Below, piece by piece: positions 53,093 to 61,958 of a stretch of DNA of 64,000 bases. Position numbers and translations under genes: made by a program. Positions within the stretch are counted from its first letter, which is position 1. Every line of letters begins with the position of its first letter. The stretch lies in assembly GCA_039888615.1 (NCBI GenBank), contig JBDQQS010000020.1. One strand, 5' to 3'. The notes beneath the pieces were generated by a model that did not search any database, was not told the origin of the DNA, and saw nothing but the letters and a program-made list of their open reading frames with translations. The stretch comes from Flavimaribacter sp039888615. Its GTDB lineage: Bacteria > Pseudomonadota > Alphaproteobacteria > Rhizobiales > Rhizobiaceae.

Positions 53093-54352
53093 CTATGCGT
53101 CTGAGACGGCGTTCTCCTCCTCATCGTCAGACAAAGCGAGAGAAACCGTTTCCGGCGTCGTCGTCCTCGTCGGAGCGGAAGGAACGAATTCGACCTTATG
53201 TTCCGGCTCGACGGGCGCGCGGCGGCTGATGCGCCAGAGCGTGTAGATGACGATCAGGATATGCACGACGATGGTCGTCATGAACAAAGCCGACGTTCCG
53301 ACCGCCGACATGCCGAAACCGGCGAATAGCGGCCCCACGATGCACCCGACACCGAACACAAGCAGCAATCCGCCGGATGTCTGGATGTAGCTGTCTGGCT
53401 CGGCGTGGTCGTTCGCATGGGCGACGATCACCGGATACATGGCGTAGGCGGCTGCGCCGAAAATAAAGACCAGGATGAAGTTCATCCACGCCAATTCCGG
53501 CTGCAGTATGATGAACGCCAGGTCGCCGATAATCCCGACGATCGTAATGCCTATCAGCACCTTGCGGCGATCCATCCGGTCAGACAACTGCCCGACCGGG
53601 AACTGCGCCAGCGCGCCGGCGAGTATCGGAATACTTGTAAACAAGGCGATCGCCGAGAGCTGAAGGCCGATCTGATCGGCGTAGACGGCGGCAAGCGTTC
53701 CGAAAGCGCTGTTGGAAATGCCTACCATCAACACGGCGTAGACGGCGATCGGCGAATTGCGCCAGAGAGCGCCAAGATCGAGCCGCACCTTGACGAGCGG
53801 CTTTGGTGTTGCAGTGGACGAAATCGCTGTCGGTATCAGCGCCAGCGAATAGAACATCGCGCCGATCACAAAGAAGGTGTATCCACCGGTTTCGCCAAGC
53901 GTCAGAGTCAGCTGACCTGTCGTGGTCGCCATCAGATTGACCATGGTGTAGACGCCGAAGACGCGGCCTCTGGAACTCGCATCCACCCGCTCGGACAACC
54001 AGCTTTCGACGATCATGGCGGCCCCGGCGAAGCAAAAGCCGGAAATGGCGCGCAGCGGTATCCACGCCCAGGGCGTGATGAACAGCAACGATGCGAGAAT
54101 GGCGAGCGCTGCAAGCGAGGCCATGACGCTGAACGAGCGAATGTGGCCGACCCGTCCAACGAGACCCGGCGTCATGATGCAACCGAGCACGTAGCCGATC
54201 GCCCAGCCGGTGCCGAGAAGACCGAGAGAAAAGGCGGAAAACCCTTCCTGCGATCCCCTGACCGGCAGGATCAGACCATTCATGCCGCCGGCGTAAAGCA
54301 AAAAGGCCGAGCCCAGCAACAGCGCGCTGATGGGAATTAAATAACGTACCAT
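53093..54352 (-). CDS. MFS transporter (YcaD-like), copy 1
   Basis: 419 residues from ATG 54352 (MVRYLIPISALLLGSAFLLYAGGMNGL), chosen because the longer frame to 54481 adds a polar, non-homologous N-terminus. Twelve hydrophobic segments. SxxLGxxxTGWAIGYVLGCIMTPGLVGRVGHIRSF is the loop 2-3 motif with GR, and the centre has FPVGQLSDRMDRRKVLI. The same pattern recurs in the MFS gene at 57943, so they are likely paralogues with different substrates. Exporter direction probable but not certain. Confidence 0.85.
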   Translation of the reverse strand: MVRYLIPISALLLGSAFLLYAGGMNGLILPVRGSQEGFSAFSLGLLGTGWAIGYVLGCIMTPGLVGRVGHIRSFSVMASLAALAILASLLFITPWAWIPLRAISGFCFAGAAMIVESWLSERVDASSRGRVFGVYTMVNLMATTTGQLTLTLGETGGYTFFVIGAMFYSLALIPTAISSTATPKPLVKVRLDLGALWRNSPIAVYAVLMVGISNSAFGTLAAVYADQIGLQLSAIALFTSIPILAGALAQFPVGQLSDRMDRRKVLIGITIVGIIGDLAFIILQPELAWMNFILVFIFGAAAYAMYPVIVAHANDHAEPDSYIQTSGGLLLVFGVGCIVGPLFAGFGMSAVGTSALFMTTIVVHILIVIYTLWRISRRAPVEPEHKVEFVPSAPTRTTTPETVSLALSDDEEENAVSDA

Positions 54353-54699
54353 ACCCGCTAGCGACCCCGCGCTATCCCTGCGTATAATTCTTCCATGATA
54401 TCCAAGCCGAAACCGGCTCGAATTCCGGCGCTCAACCACCCTCTCGCTCGAAACGATAGCGAGATCAGGCGTGGCTTTCAATTCTCGATGATTGTGGAAA
54501 TTCCATGGTCAGATCGCGCGAAAGCGACGCCGGTTTGACTGGACCTATTCCGGTAATATCTTCGAAACCCTGTAGAAACTCTTATGTGAAGTCCGGTTGC
54601 AATCGCATCCCTGCGTAAATACTGACATAAAACCGGCTTATTCGGGTGAGACCAAAACGACTGGCAGTTGTAAAACGCCCAAAGATGGAAGGATTTTCT
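54353..54699. other. Divergent intergenic region, MFS copy 1 and exported protein
   Basis: No gene seen. The part 54353-54481 reads as an unlikely N-terminal extension of the MFS gene. A possible forward promoter has TTGACT (54535-54540) and TATCTT (54557-54562), spacing 16. GGAAGGA at 54687-54693 is the ribosome site of the next gene. Confidence 0.45.
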
Positions 54700-55911
54700 A
54701 TGCTTGCTCAACATCTTCGTACAGGACTTCTTGCGGGACTGGTCGTCTTCGCGCCAATCACAGTCGCTGGCGCCGTCGAAGCAGACCAGTTCGCCGAGAA
54801 GCTGTTCGGATATTATGATCAGAACGGCTACGAGATCACTTACTCCGGCGCGGAAAGCACGGGCGACAGCGTTACGATCAGCGACATCGCGTTCAAGCTG
54901 CCCGAGACGGACGAGACCATCGACCTCGGAGACCTGACATTCAGGGGTGTCTCCGAAGACGGCAAGGGCGGATATAACGTGTCGGAAGTCGAGCCGTTCG
55001 ACTTTTCCTTCAGCATCAAGGAAGCCGGCGAAAATCCGATAGATATCGAAGTATCGATCGCCGACATGAAAACCACCGGCCTGCATGTTCCGGCAAACCC
55101 CGAAATGACGTCGGCCGAAAACCTGATGACATACGACAAGTCGTCGACAGGCGCGATCGATGTCAAAGCAGCTGGCGCCACGGTGTTTTCTGCGGCGAGC
55201 TCCAGCGCCTCCTCACCAACGCCCGGATCGGACAACACTCTCAATTTCGCGTTCAACCTCGACGGCATGATGATCGACCTCAGCGGCCTTCCGGATCAGA
55301 ATGCGCGACAGACGCTGGACGCGCTTGGATATGCCAAATTGACAGGCGGTCTCTCCGCGAACGGCTCCTGGAACCTTGACGACGGAACGCTGAACATCGA
55401 CCAGTACGTCACGGATGTCGACGGGGCCGGCAAGCTGGAAATAATGGCGTCTGTTTCGGGCGTGACGCTGGAATTCATGCAGGGTCTGCAGGAAATGCAG
55501 ATGCAAATGGCCGAAATGGGCGACGACCCGAAGGCTGAGCAGGCCATGGGCCTTGCAATGATGGGCATGATGCAGCAGCTCACATTCAACGACCTGACGC
55601 TGCGCTTCGATGACCAGTCCCTGACCGGCAAGATGCTCGAAATAGCCGCCGCACAGCAGGGCATGAGCGCCGACCAGCTTGTCCAGAGCATCAGCGGCAT
55701 GCTGCCGATCATGCTGGCGCAAATCAAAAATCCGGATTTTCAACAGAACGTCAGCACTGCGGTCAGCGCCTATCTCGCCAATCCGGAGAACATCGAGGTT
55801 AGCGCCACGCCGCCGAGCCCGCTGCCTTTCGCCTCCATCATGGGCGCCGGCATCGGCTCCCCGGAGTCGCTGCCGACGCTCTTGAATGTGCAGGTAAAGG
55901 CGAACCAGTAA
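54700..55911 (+). CDS. Exported hypothetical protein with a Met-rich segment
   Basis: 403 residues from ATG 54700 (GGAAGGA six bases before). A Sec signal is present (hydrophobic LLAGLVVFAPITVAGA). The mature protein has repeated beta-strand runs (DIAFKLPETDETIDLGDLTF, SVSGVTLEFMQGL) and no membrane helix, so it is periplasmic or exported. A Met/Gln-rich patch (about residues 265-300) contains ten Met within about 36 residues (EMQMQMAEM, then AMGLAMMGMMQQ). No family recognised; the repeating strands recall lipid-transfer or AsmA-like beta proteins, but this is only a visual impression. Confidence 0.65.
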   Translation: MLAQHLRTGLLAGLVVFAPITVAGAVEADQFAEKLFGYYDQNGYEITYSGAESTGDSVTISDIAFKLPETDETIDLGDLTFRGVSEDGKGGYNVSEVEPFDFSFSIKEAGENPIDIEVSIADMKTTGLHVPANPEMTSAENLMTYDKSSTGAIDVKAAGATVFSAASSSASSPTPGSDNTLNFAFNLDGMMIDLSGLPDQNARQTLDALGYAKLTGGLSANGSWNLDDGTLNIDQYVTDVDGAGKLEIMASVSGVTLEFMQGLQEMQMQMAEMGDDPKAEQAMGLAMMGMMQQLTFNDLTLRFDDQSLTGKMLEIAAAQQGMSADQLVQSISGMLPIMLAQIKNPDFQQNVSTAVSAYLANPENIEVSATPPSPLPFASIMGAGIGSPESLPTLLNVQVKANQ

Positions 55912-55921
55912 GATACAGCTC

Positions 55922-55951
55922 TGGGCCCGCAGTCAGCGGGCCCAAACTTTT
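55922..55951 (+). terminator. Rho-independent terminator
   Basis: TGGGCCCGC (55922-55930) pairs perfectly with GCGGGCCCA (55936-55944) over a 5-nt loop, followed by aacttttcc. It ends the transcript of the exported protein and lies next to the stop of the convergent aspS gene. Confidence 0.75.
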
Positions 55952-55957
55952 CCCGAA

Positions 55958-57748
55958 TCAGTTTGTCTTTGCGGCCGGTGCGATGCGCAGGCTCAGTTCC
56001 TTGAGCTGCGTCTGATCGGCGATGCTCGGCGCACCCATCAACAGGTCTTCGGCTTGCTGGTTCATCGGGAACATGGTCACTTCGCGCAAGTTCTTCGCGC
56101 CGACCAGCAACATGACGATGCGGTCGATTCCGGCCGCCATGCCGCCATGCGGCGGCGCGCCATAGTGGAAAGCCCGGTAGAGGCCACCGAACCGCTCTTC
56201 CACCACCTTCGCGTCAAGCCCGACCTTGCCGAACGCCTCGACCATAACTTCGGGTATGTGATTGCGGATGCCGCCGGAGGCGATCTCGTAGCCATTACAG
56301 ACCATGTCGTACTGCCAAGCCTTGATTGCAAGTGGATCCGCACCTGACAACGCCTCCTTGCCGCCCTGCGGCATGGTGAAGGGGTTGTGCGAGAAATCCA
56401 GCCGGTTTTCCGTCTCGTCCCATTCGTAATAGGGAAAGTCGACGATCCAGCACAGGGCGAACCGGTCGGTGTCGATCAGATCCAGTTCCTCACCGACGCG
56501 CGTTCGGGCGTCCCCGGCGAAGGCGGCGAATTTCGCCGGAACACCGGCCACGAAGAAGCAGGCGTCGCCGGATTTCAGACCAAGCTGGTTGCGGATCGCC
56601 TCCGTGCGCTCAGGACCGATATTCTTGGCAAGCGGCCCCGCTCCGGCAACGGCGTCATTTTCCTCGCGCCAGAAAATATAGCCGAGACCTGGCTGGCCTT
56701 CGCTCTGCGCCCAGGAATTCATCCGGTCGCAGAAGGCCCGGCTTCCACCGGTCTTTGCAGGAATGGCCCAGACCTCAACTTTCGGATCACGCTCGATCAT
56801 ACCGGTGAAAACCTTAAAGCCGGAGCCGGCAAAATGTTCGGTTACCGCTTCCATGACGATCGGGTTGCGCAGGTCCGGCTTGTCGGACCCATATTTGCGG
56901 ATCGCCTCGTCATATGGAATGCGCGGGAATTCCTCTGTCACGGCCTTGCCGTCGGCGAATTCCTCGAAGACATTTCGCACCACCGGCTCCATCGTCTGGA
57001 AGACATCTTCCTGTTCGACGAAGCTCATTTCCATGTCGAGCTGGTAAAATTCGCCCGGCAGCCGATCGGCGCGCGGATCCTCATCGCGGAAACACGGCGC
57101 GATCTGGAAGTAGCGGTCAAAGCCCGATGCCATGATGAGCTGCTTGTATTGCTGCGGCGCCTGGGGCAGCGCATAGAAATTGCCCGGATGGATGCGGCTC
57201 GGCACCAGAAAGTCGCGTGCGCCTTCCGGCGATGACGCAGTCAGGATCGGCGTCGAATATTCCGCGAAGCCCGCCTCGCCCATCAGCCTCCGCATGGCGG
57301 CGATGATCTGCGTACGGCGGACGATGTTGGCGTGCAGCGTCTCGCGGCGCAGATCGAGGAAACGGTATTTCAGACGCACGTCTTCCGGATAGTCCGGCTC
57401 GCCGAAAACCGGTAGCGGTAGTTCACCGGCGGCGGACAGCACTTCGATGTCGCGGGCATAGACCTCGACGTCGCCGGTCGGCAGTTTCGGGTTGACCGTT
57501 TCGTCCGATCGCGCCCTGACGTCGCCGTCAACGCGGATCACCCACTCGCCGCGCAGCGTCTCGGCGAGATTATAGCTATCGGAATCCGGATCGACGACAA
57601 TTTGCGTGATGCCATAGTGGTCGCGCAGGTCAATGAACAGCAGGCCGCCATGATCGCGAACGCGATTGATCCAGCCCGACAGGCGGACGGATGAATCAAC
57701 GTCTGTTTTGCGCAGAGCGGCGCAAGTATGGGAGCGATAGCGGTGCAT
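55958..57748 (-). CDS. aspS: Aspartyl-tRNA synthetase
   Basis: 596 residues from ATG 57748 (AGGACA upstream). Class II synthetase: N-terminal OB fold (VRLSGWINRVRDHGGLLFIDLRDHYG), motif 2 FRDEDPRADR, the GAD insertion domain characteristic of bacterial AspRS (AGSGFKVFTGMIE), and motif 3 GGMAAGIDRIVMLL. It charges tRNA-Asp. Longer start 58021 is not supported. Whether it discriminates against tRNA-Asn is not addressed here. Confidence 0.97.
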   Translation of the reverse strand: MHRYRSHTCAALRKTDVDSSVRLSGWINRVRDHGGLLFIDLRDHYGITQIVVDPDSDSYNLAETLRGEWVIRVDGDVRARSDETVNPKLPTGDVEVYARDIEVLSAAGELPLPVFGEPDYPEDVRLKYRFLDLRRETLHANIVRRTQIIAAMRRLMGEAGFAEYSTPILTASSPEGARDFLVPSRIHPGNFYALPQAPQQYKQLIMASGFDRYFQIAPCFRDEDPRADRLPGEFYQLDMEMSFVEQEDVFQTMEPVVRNVFEEFADGKAVTEEFPRIPYDEAIRKYGSDKPDLRNPIVMEAVTEHFAGSGFKVFTGMIERDPKVEVWAIPAKTGGSRAFCDRMNSWAQSEGQPGLGYIFWREENDAVAGAGPLAKNIGPERTEAIRNQLGLKSGDACFFVAGVPAKFAAFAGDARTRVGEELDLIDTDRFALCWIVDFPYYEWDETENRLDFSHNPFTMPQGGKEALSGADPLAIKAWQYDMVCNGYEIASGGIRNHIPEVMVEAFGKVGLDAKVVEERFGGLYRAFHYGAPPHGGMAAGIDRIVMLLVGAKNLREVTMFPMNQQAEDLLMGAPSIADQTQLKELSLRIAPAAKTN

Positions 57749-57942
57749 CGGTTTGTCCTGCTTTTTCTTTCCGTGAGACTGCGGTGACGCGAAGGATCGC
57801 CTTCTGTCAAAACCGGGCGGACAAGCGCACGACGCAGGCGATTTGTCAAGCAGCCAAGCCAGCTTTAATCGAATGCTTTCGCTTCCGGCGCATCGTGATA
57901 TCGTCCGCCCAAGTCTCCGTAGCCCGCCGAGTCGCACCGTCC

Positions 57943-59205
57943 ATGTCCTCTCTCCGTCCCCTTGTGCCGCTGTTTTTTGCGGCGGCGATCCTGCTAGCCG
58001 GAAACGGCATGCAAAGCACACTCATCGCGCTTCGCGGGGCTGATGAGGGTTTCACGACATCTGCCATCGGTCTGATTGGCGCCAGCTATTCCATCGGCTT
58101 CATGGCCGGAAGCTTCCTGATCTCTCCAATCTTGCGGGCGGTTGGCCACATCCGCGCCTTTTCGGCTTTGGCGGCGATGGGCGCCAGCGGATGCCTGCTC
58201 CTGGTGATTCTGGTCGATCCGCTCGCCTGGGCCATCATCCGGTTTCTTTCCGGTCTGTGCTTCGCAGGGCTTTTCGCCACGGTGGACAGCTGGCTGAACT
58301 CCGGCATCACCAACCAAACGCGCGCGCGCGTGCTCTCGATCTACAGGCTTATCGACATGGTCTGCGTAACCGGATCGCAGTTCCTCATCCCGTTTTTCGA
58401 CCTTTCGAACTTCGTGGTGTTCTCGACGCTTGCCATCATGATCAGCCTCTCGCTGGTTCCGATCTCACTCGCCGACAGGTCGAATCCCGAGCCGCCAGGC
58501 AGATTTTCCTTCAATCCGGCCGCTATCTGGCGACTGTCGCCTATCGCATGCATTGGCTGCATAGCCATTGGCCTGACGTCTGCGACATTCCGCATGATCG
58601 GTCCCATCTACGCACAGTCCATCGGGCTCCCGGTTTCGTCCATTGCGACTTTCATGGGCGCCGGAATTCTTGGCGGAACAATCCTGCAATATCCACTTGG
58701 AGTGTTGTCAGATCGGCACGATCGGCGCGTTATCCTCATTATCGCGACTGCAGGCGCAGCCCTTTCAGGCCTCTTCATTAATACGTTTGCCGGCTCTGAC
58801 CCACTGTTGAACTATATCGGAATCTTCTTCTTTGGCGCCTTTTCGCTTCCGCTTTATTCCCTGTCGGCCGCCCATGCCAATGACCACGCTGAACATGGCC
58901 AGTATGTACAGGTCGCCGCCGGACTGCTCTTCTACTGGTCGATCGGAGCCACTATCGGCCCTTACATCGCATCGCTGCTGATGCAGAATTCCGCGCCCGG
59001 CGTCATGTTCACCTACACCAGCATCGTGCATGCGAGCCTGATCGTCATCACCCTTTGGCGGATGCGTGTTCGCGCAGCAGTTCCTGCAAGCCACAGGGGC
59101 CGATTCAGCGCGCTGTTACGCACGTCCCTCTCGTTTTCCCGGATGGCCAACCGTGTTGCGTCCAAGGACTATGACAGGGAGCAGTTTCGTACCGGGAAAA
59201 AATGA
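57943..59205 (+). CDS. MFS transporter (YcaD-like), copy 2
   Basis: 420 residues from ATG 57943. Twelve hydrophobic segments starting LVPLFFAAAILLAGNGMQSTL. Loop 2-3 motif (FMAGSFLISPILRAVGHIRAF) and centre QYPLGVLSDRHDRRVILI match the copy at 53093-54352. The 5' frame extends antisense to aspS and is not used. Flanked by aspS (divergent) and rnd. Substrate unknown. Confidence 0.85.
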   Translation: MSSLRPLVPLFFAAAILLAGNGMQSTLIALRGADEGFTTSAIGLIGASYSIGFMAGSFLISPILRAVGHIRAFSALAAMGASGCLLLVILVDPLAWAIIRFLSGLCFAGLFATVDSWLNSGITNQTRARVLSIYRLIDMVCVTGSQFLIPFFDLSNFVVFSTLAIMISLSLVPISLADRSNPEPPGRFSFNPAAIWRLSPIACIGCIAIGLTSATFRMIGPIYAQSIGLPVSSIATFMGAGILGGTILQYPLGVLSDRHDRRVILIIATAGAALSGLFINTFAGSDPLLNYIGIFFFGAFSLPLYSLSAAHANDHAEHGQYVQVAAGLLFYWSIGATIGPYIASLLMQNSAPGVMFTYTSIVHASLIVITLWRMRVRAAVPASHRGRFSALLRTSLSFSRMANRVASKDYDREQFRTGKK

Positions 59206-59219
59206 TCTAAACAAATTCC

Positions 59220-60371
59220 ATGAAAATTGTAACGACAACCTCCGAACTTGCAGCCACCTGCGAGCGACTTTCACAATCCGACCACATTACAATCGACACG
59301 GAATTCATCCGTGAGACGACATTCTGGCCGGAACTCTGTTTGATACAGATGGCCTCGCCAGATGAAGCCATGATCGTCGACCCTCTTTCAAACGATCTCG
59401 ATCTCGCCCCGTTCTTCTCGCTGATGGCCGACAGTTCGGTGATGAAGGTCTTCCATGCGGCGCGCCAGGATCTGGAGATCATCTATCACCTCGGTAGTCT
59501 TATACCGCATCCTATTTTCGACACTCAGGTCGCCGCCATGGTTTGCGGCTTCGGCGATTCGATCTCCTACGATCAGCTTGTGCAGAGAACGACGGGCGCC
59601 CGCATCGACAAGTCATCGCGTTTCACCGATTGGCGCAGACGCCCCTTGAGCGAAAAGCAGCTCGACTACGCGCTGGCCGACGTCACGCATCTGCGCGATG
59701 TCTACACCATGCTGAGACAACGCCTTGAAGAAGACGGGCGCGCTCACTGGGTGAAGGAGGAGATGGATATTCTCGAATCCCCTTCGACCTACGATCTGCA
59801 TCCGGAAGACGCCTGGAAACGATTGCGCATGCGGCTGCGCAAACCGCATGAACTGTCCGTGATGAAACATATCGCCGCCTGGCGTGAACGCGAGGCGCGT
59901 GAACGCAACGTACCGCGATCTCGCGTTCTGAAGGACGACTCCATCTACGAGATCGCCCAGCAACAGCCGAAGGATCCGGAAACGCTTGGACGGCTTCGGA
60001 CAATCTCCAAAGGCTGGGAGCGCTCGCAATCCGGTCGGGCGGTGATCGACGCCGTCAACGAAGCGCTTGCCCTGCCGAAGCACGAGATGCCGCGTCTTCA
60101 GCGGCCTGCTCAATCGCCGGAAGGCGCCGCCGCCGCGACGGAGCTTCTCAAGGTTCTGCTCAAGATGACGACAGAAAAATACGGCGTGGCGCCCAAGGTG
60201 ATAGCCAATTCCGAGGACCTTGAGCGGATCGCCGCCGATGGCGAAGACGCCGAGGTAGAGGCGTTGAAAGGCTGGCGACGCGAGCTTTTCGGCGAAGAGG
60301 CTCTGAAACTGTTGCGCGGGAAGACGGCCCTGCGGTTCGTCGACCGCAAAGTCGAGGCTGTCGAGCTCTAG
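59220..60371 (+). CDS. rnd: Ribonuclease D
   Basis: 383 residues. 3'-5' exonuclease of the DEDD-y family: ITIDTEFIRETTFWPELCLIQ (D-x-E), HAARQDLEIIYHL (Asp), and QLDYALADVTHLRDVY (Tyr-x3-Asp). HRDC domains follow (KPHELSVMKHIAAWREREAR, then GRAVIDAVNEAL). It trims tRNA 3' ends. The start ATG 59220 lies 14 bases after the MFS stop. No ribosome site better than AAAAA-rich was seen. Confidence 0.95.
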   Translation: MKIVTTTSELAATCERLSQSDHITIDTEFIRETTFWPELCLIQMASPDEAMIVDPLSNDLDLAPFFSLMADSSVMKVFHAARQDLEIIYHLGSLIPHPIFDTQVAAMVCGFGDSISYDQLVQRTTGARIDKSSRFTDWRRRPLSEKQLDYALADVTHLRDVYTMLRQRLEEDGRAHWVKEEMDILESPSTYDLHPEDAWKRLRMRLRKPHELSVMKHIAAWREREARERNVPRSRVLKDDSIYEIAQQQPKDPETLGRLRTISKGWERSQSGRAVIDAVNEALALPKHEMPRLQRPAQSPEGAAAATELLKVLLKMTTEKYGVAPKVIANSEDLERIAADGEDAEVEALKGWRRELFGEEALKLLRGKTALRFVDRKVEAVEL

Positions 60372-60383
60372 TTCAGACAATCA

Positions 60384-60815
60384 TCAAGCCGTAATTTCCT
60401 CCGACGGCGGAAGGCCGGTTTTACCGGAAATATCGTGCGGGCAGACGCTTTTTCCCTTCCACGCAAGGATATGGAGCGCTGCGAATGAAACGGTATTGTA
60501 GCCTGGCAGCACAAGCGGCGTAGAAAGAAAATGCAGCAGATTTCGCGCCCCTGCCTGCCACTGGGTATAGTGCCATATGGGCGACGCCACCTGGGTCGAT
60601 GCGAACATGATTGTCTGAAACAGGCCGTAAAGCACGACGATCGTGGCGCCTAATCTCAAAGCGCTCAAAAATCGAAGATTGCGTCTTTCACTGGCGACAT
60701 AGTGAAATATCTCGAAAGCCCCGATGCTCCATTGCCTAGCCTGGCGCGCCCACTCCCGCAGTTCCTCGGAGACGCTCGTCGATCTGGTCGCCGAGCTCGA
60801 AAAGAAAGACGTCAA
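60384..60815 (-). CDS. Probable truncated membrane protein
   Basis: The frame is open from TTG 60815 but no ATG start is available. Two hydrophobic segments are visible (LRLGATIVVLYGLFQTIMFAS and LLHFLSTPLVLPGYNTVSFAALHILAW), with a charged helix before them (SERRNLRFLSALR). The first about 20 residues are antisense to the STAS-like fragment on the other strand and may not be original. Probably the 3' part of a gene that lost its 5' end. Function is unknown. Confidence 0.35.
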   Translation of the reverse strand: MTSFFSSSATRSTSVSEELREWARQARQWSIGAFEIFHYVASERRNLRFLSALRLGATIVVLYGLFQTIMFASTQVASPIWHYTQWQAGARNLLHFLSTPLVLPGYNTVSFAALHILAWKGKSVCPHDISGKTGLPPSEEITA

Positions 60816-60933
60816 GGTGGTGTTCGTCCAGAACGTACATCACATCAATTCAAGAGCCCGGCGACAGCTGGAAGACCGCATGCCTGATCAGGATGTTTTC
60901 AAATCGCTGAAGAAGGTTCTCTCGACCTATTGA
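60706..60933 (+). pseudogene. STAS-like C-terminal fragment
   Basis: The frame is closed by a stop at 60703-60705. From about 60766 it encodes LVDLVAELEKKDVKVVFVQ, NVHHINSRARRQLED and PDQDVFKSLKKVLSTY, which resemble the C-terminal STAS domain of SulP sulfate/anion transporters. Everything upstream of that (the transporter) is missing. There is no ribosome site before its ATG 60724. It looks like the remainder of a deleted gene, overlapping antisense with the truncated frame at 60384-60815. Confidence 0.45.
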
Positions 60934-61209
60934 GATAGCCTGTCACCCTCGCGGTCAGACCAACGCCGCAGGTTCCTTCGATTTGAATGAGCTGGAAATA
61001 CTCCTCCTTTTGCGATATTCGCAGTCGGTTGTGCTCTGGTTGCGTTCGACCCTTGGCGGATCGGGCGCCACACCACTTTTGATTGCAGAGGGTCTCTGCG
61101 CCATAATAGCAGACAGACGTTGGCGTTTGTCGCGAAGCATGAACTGTCAAGAGAGCTTCGTTCCAGATGGGGTCTGGTGACCCCACCAATAGCCGAGGGG
61201 GTACACGAC
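60934..61209. other. Non-coding region upstream of the dienelactone hydrolase gene
   Basis: No gene supported. GAGGGGG at about 61194-61200 is the ribosome site of the next gene. Short frames here (60899-61211 reverse) have no homology-like composition. Together with the preceding 0.5 kb this interval looks like a scar with no intact coding content. Confidence 0.5.
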
Positions 61210-61956
61210 ATGCTGGATGGATTTCAACAACGACCGTTTTCTGCCGAAATATCCGGCGGCCGAATGGTGGAGCACGATGTCTATGAAAAGGGCGCAGGGC
61301 CCGTCGTCGTCATTCTGCAGGAGCTTCCCGGAATTGAAAAGGAGACAATCCGGTTTGCGGACAAGCTGGTCGACGCCGGATTCCTGGTGATCCTGCCGCA
61401 TCTTTTCGGGCCTCTTGGCAAATTTGCGATAGTGCGAAACGTCGCGCGTTTTTTCTGTGTCCGGCGCGAAATCGATATCTTTGCGCGCAACCGATCAAGC
61501 CCCATCGTCGACTGGCTCAAGGCGCTCTGCCGCAACGCTCAGCAGCGCCACGGTGTCTCAGGCGTAGGCGTAATCGGCATGTGCCTGACCGGAAATTTCG
61601 CTATATCCCTTATGGCCGACGAAAGCGTTCTCGCGTCCGTCGCTGCTCAACCCTCCCTGCCCCTCTTTGCTCAGAAGGCTCTTCATATGTCGGCGGAGGA
61701 CATCGAGGCGACGAAACGCAAGCTTGACACGCATGGCCCCATGCACGCCTACCGGTTTGCCGGCGACAAACTCTGCAAAGCAGAAAAATTCGCCGCCATC
61801 GACCAGGCCTTCAATTCGGACAGAGAGCGGATCACGCTTACGCATGTTCCCGGCAACAAGCACGCTATGCTGACGGCGCATTTCATTGAGGGCGAAAACT
61901 CGCCGACCCAGGCGGCTCTGGACGAAATCGTCGGATATTTCAGGGAAAGGCTCTGA
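61210..61956 (+). CDS. Dienelactone-hydrolase-family protein
   Basis: 248 residues from ATG 61210 with GAGGGGG upstream. Alpha/beta hydrolase of the dienelactone hydrolase family: VVVILQELPGIEKE, then VGVIGMCLTGNFAISLMAD in which the nucleophile position is Cys (GxCxG), and PGNKHAML with the catalytic His. The Cys nucleophile is the family hallmark. It may open lactones or cleave esters; the natural substrate cannot be named. Convergent with ppx, 2 bases apart. Confidence 0.85.
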   Translation: MLDGFQQRPFSAEISGGRMVEHDVYEKGAGPVVVILQELPGIEKETIRFADKLVDAGFLVILPHLFGPLGKFAIVRNVARFFCVRREIDIFARNRSSPIVDWLKALCRNAQQRHGVSGVGVIGMCLTGNFAISLMADESVLASVAAQPSLPLFAQKALHMSAEDIEATKRKLDTHGPMHAYRFAGDKLCKAEKFAAIDQAFNSDRERITLTHVPGNKHAMLTAHFIEGENSPTQAALDEIVGYFRERL

Positions 61957-61958
61957 AT

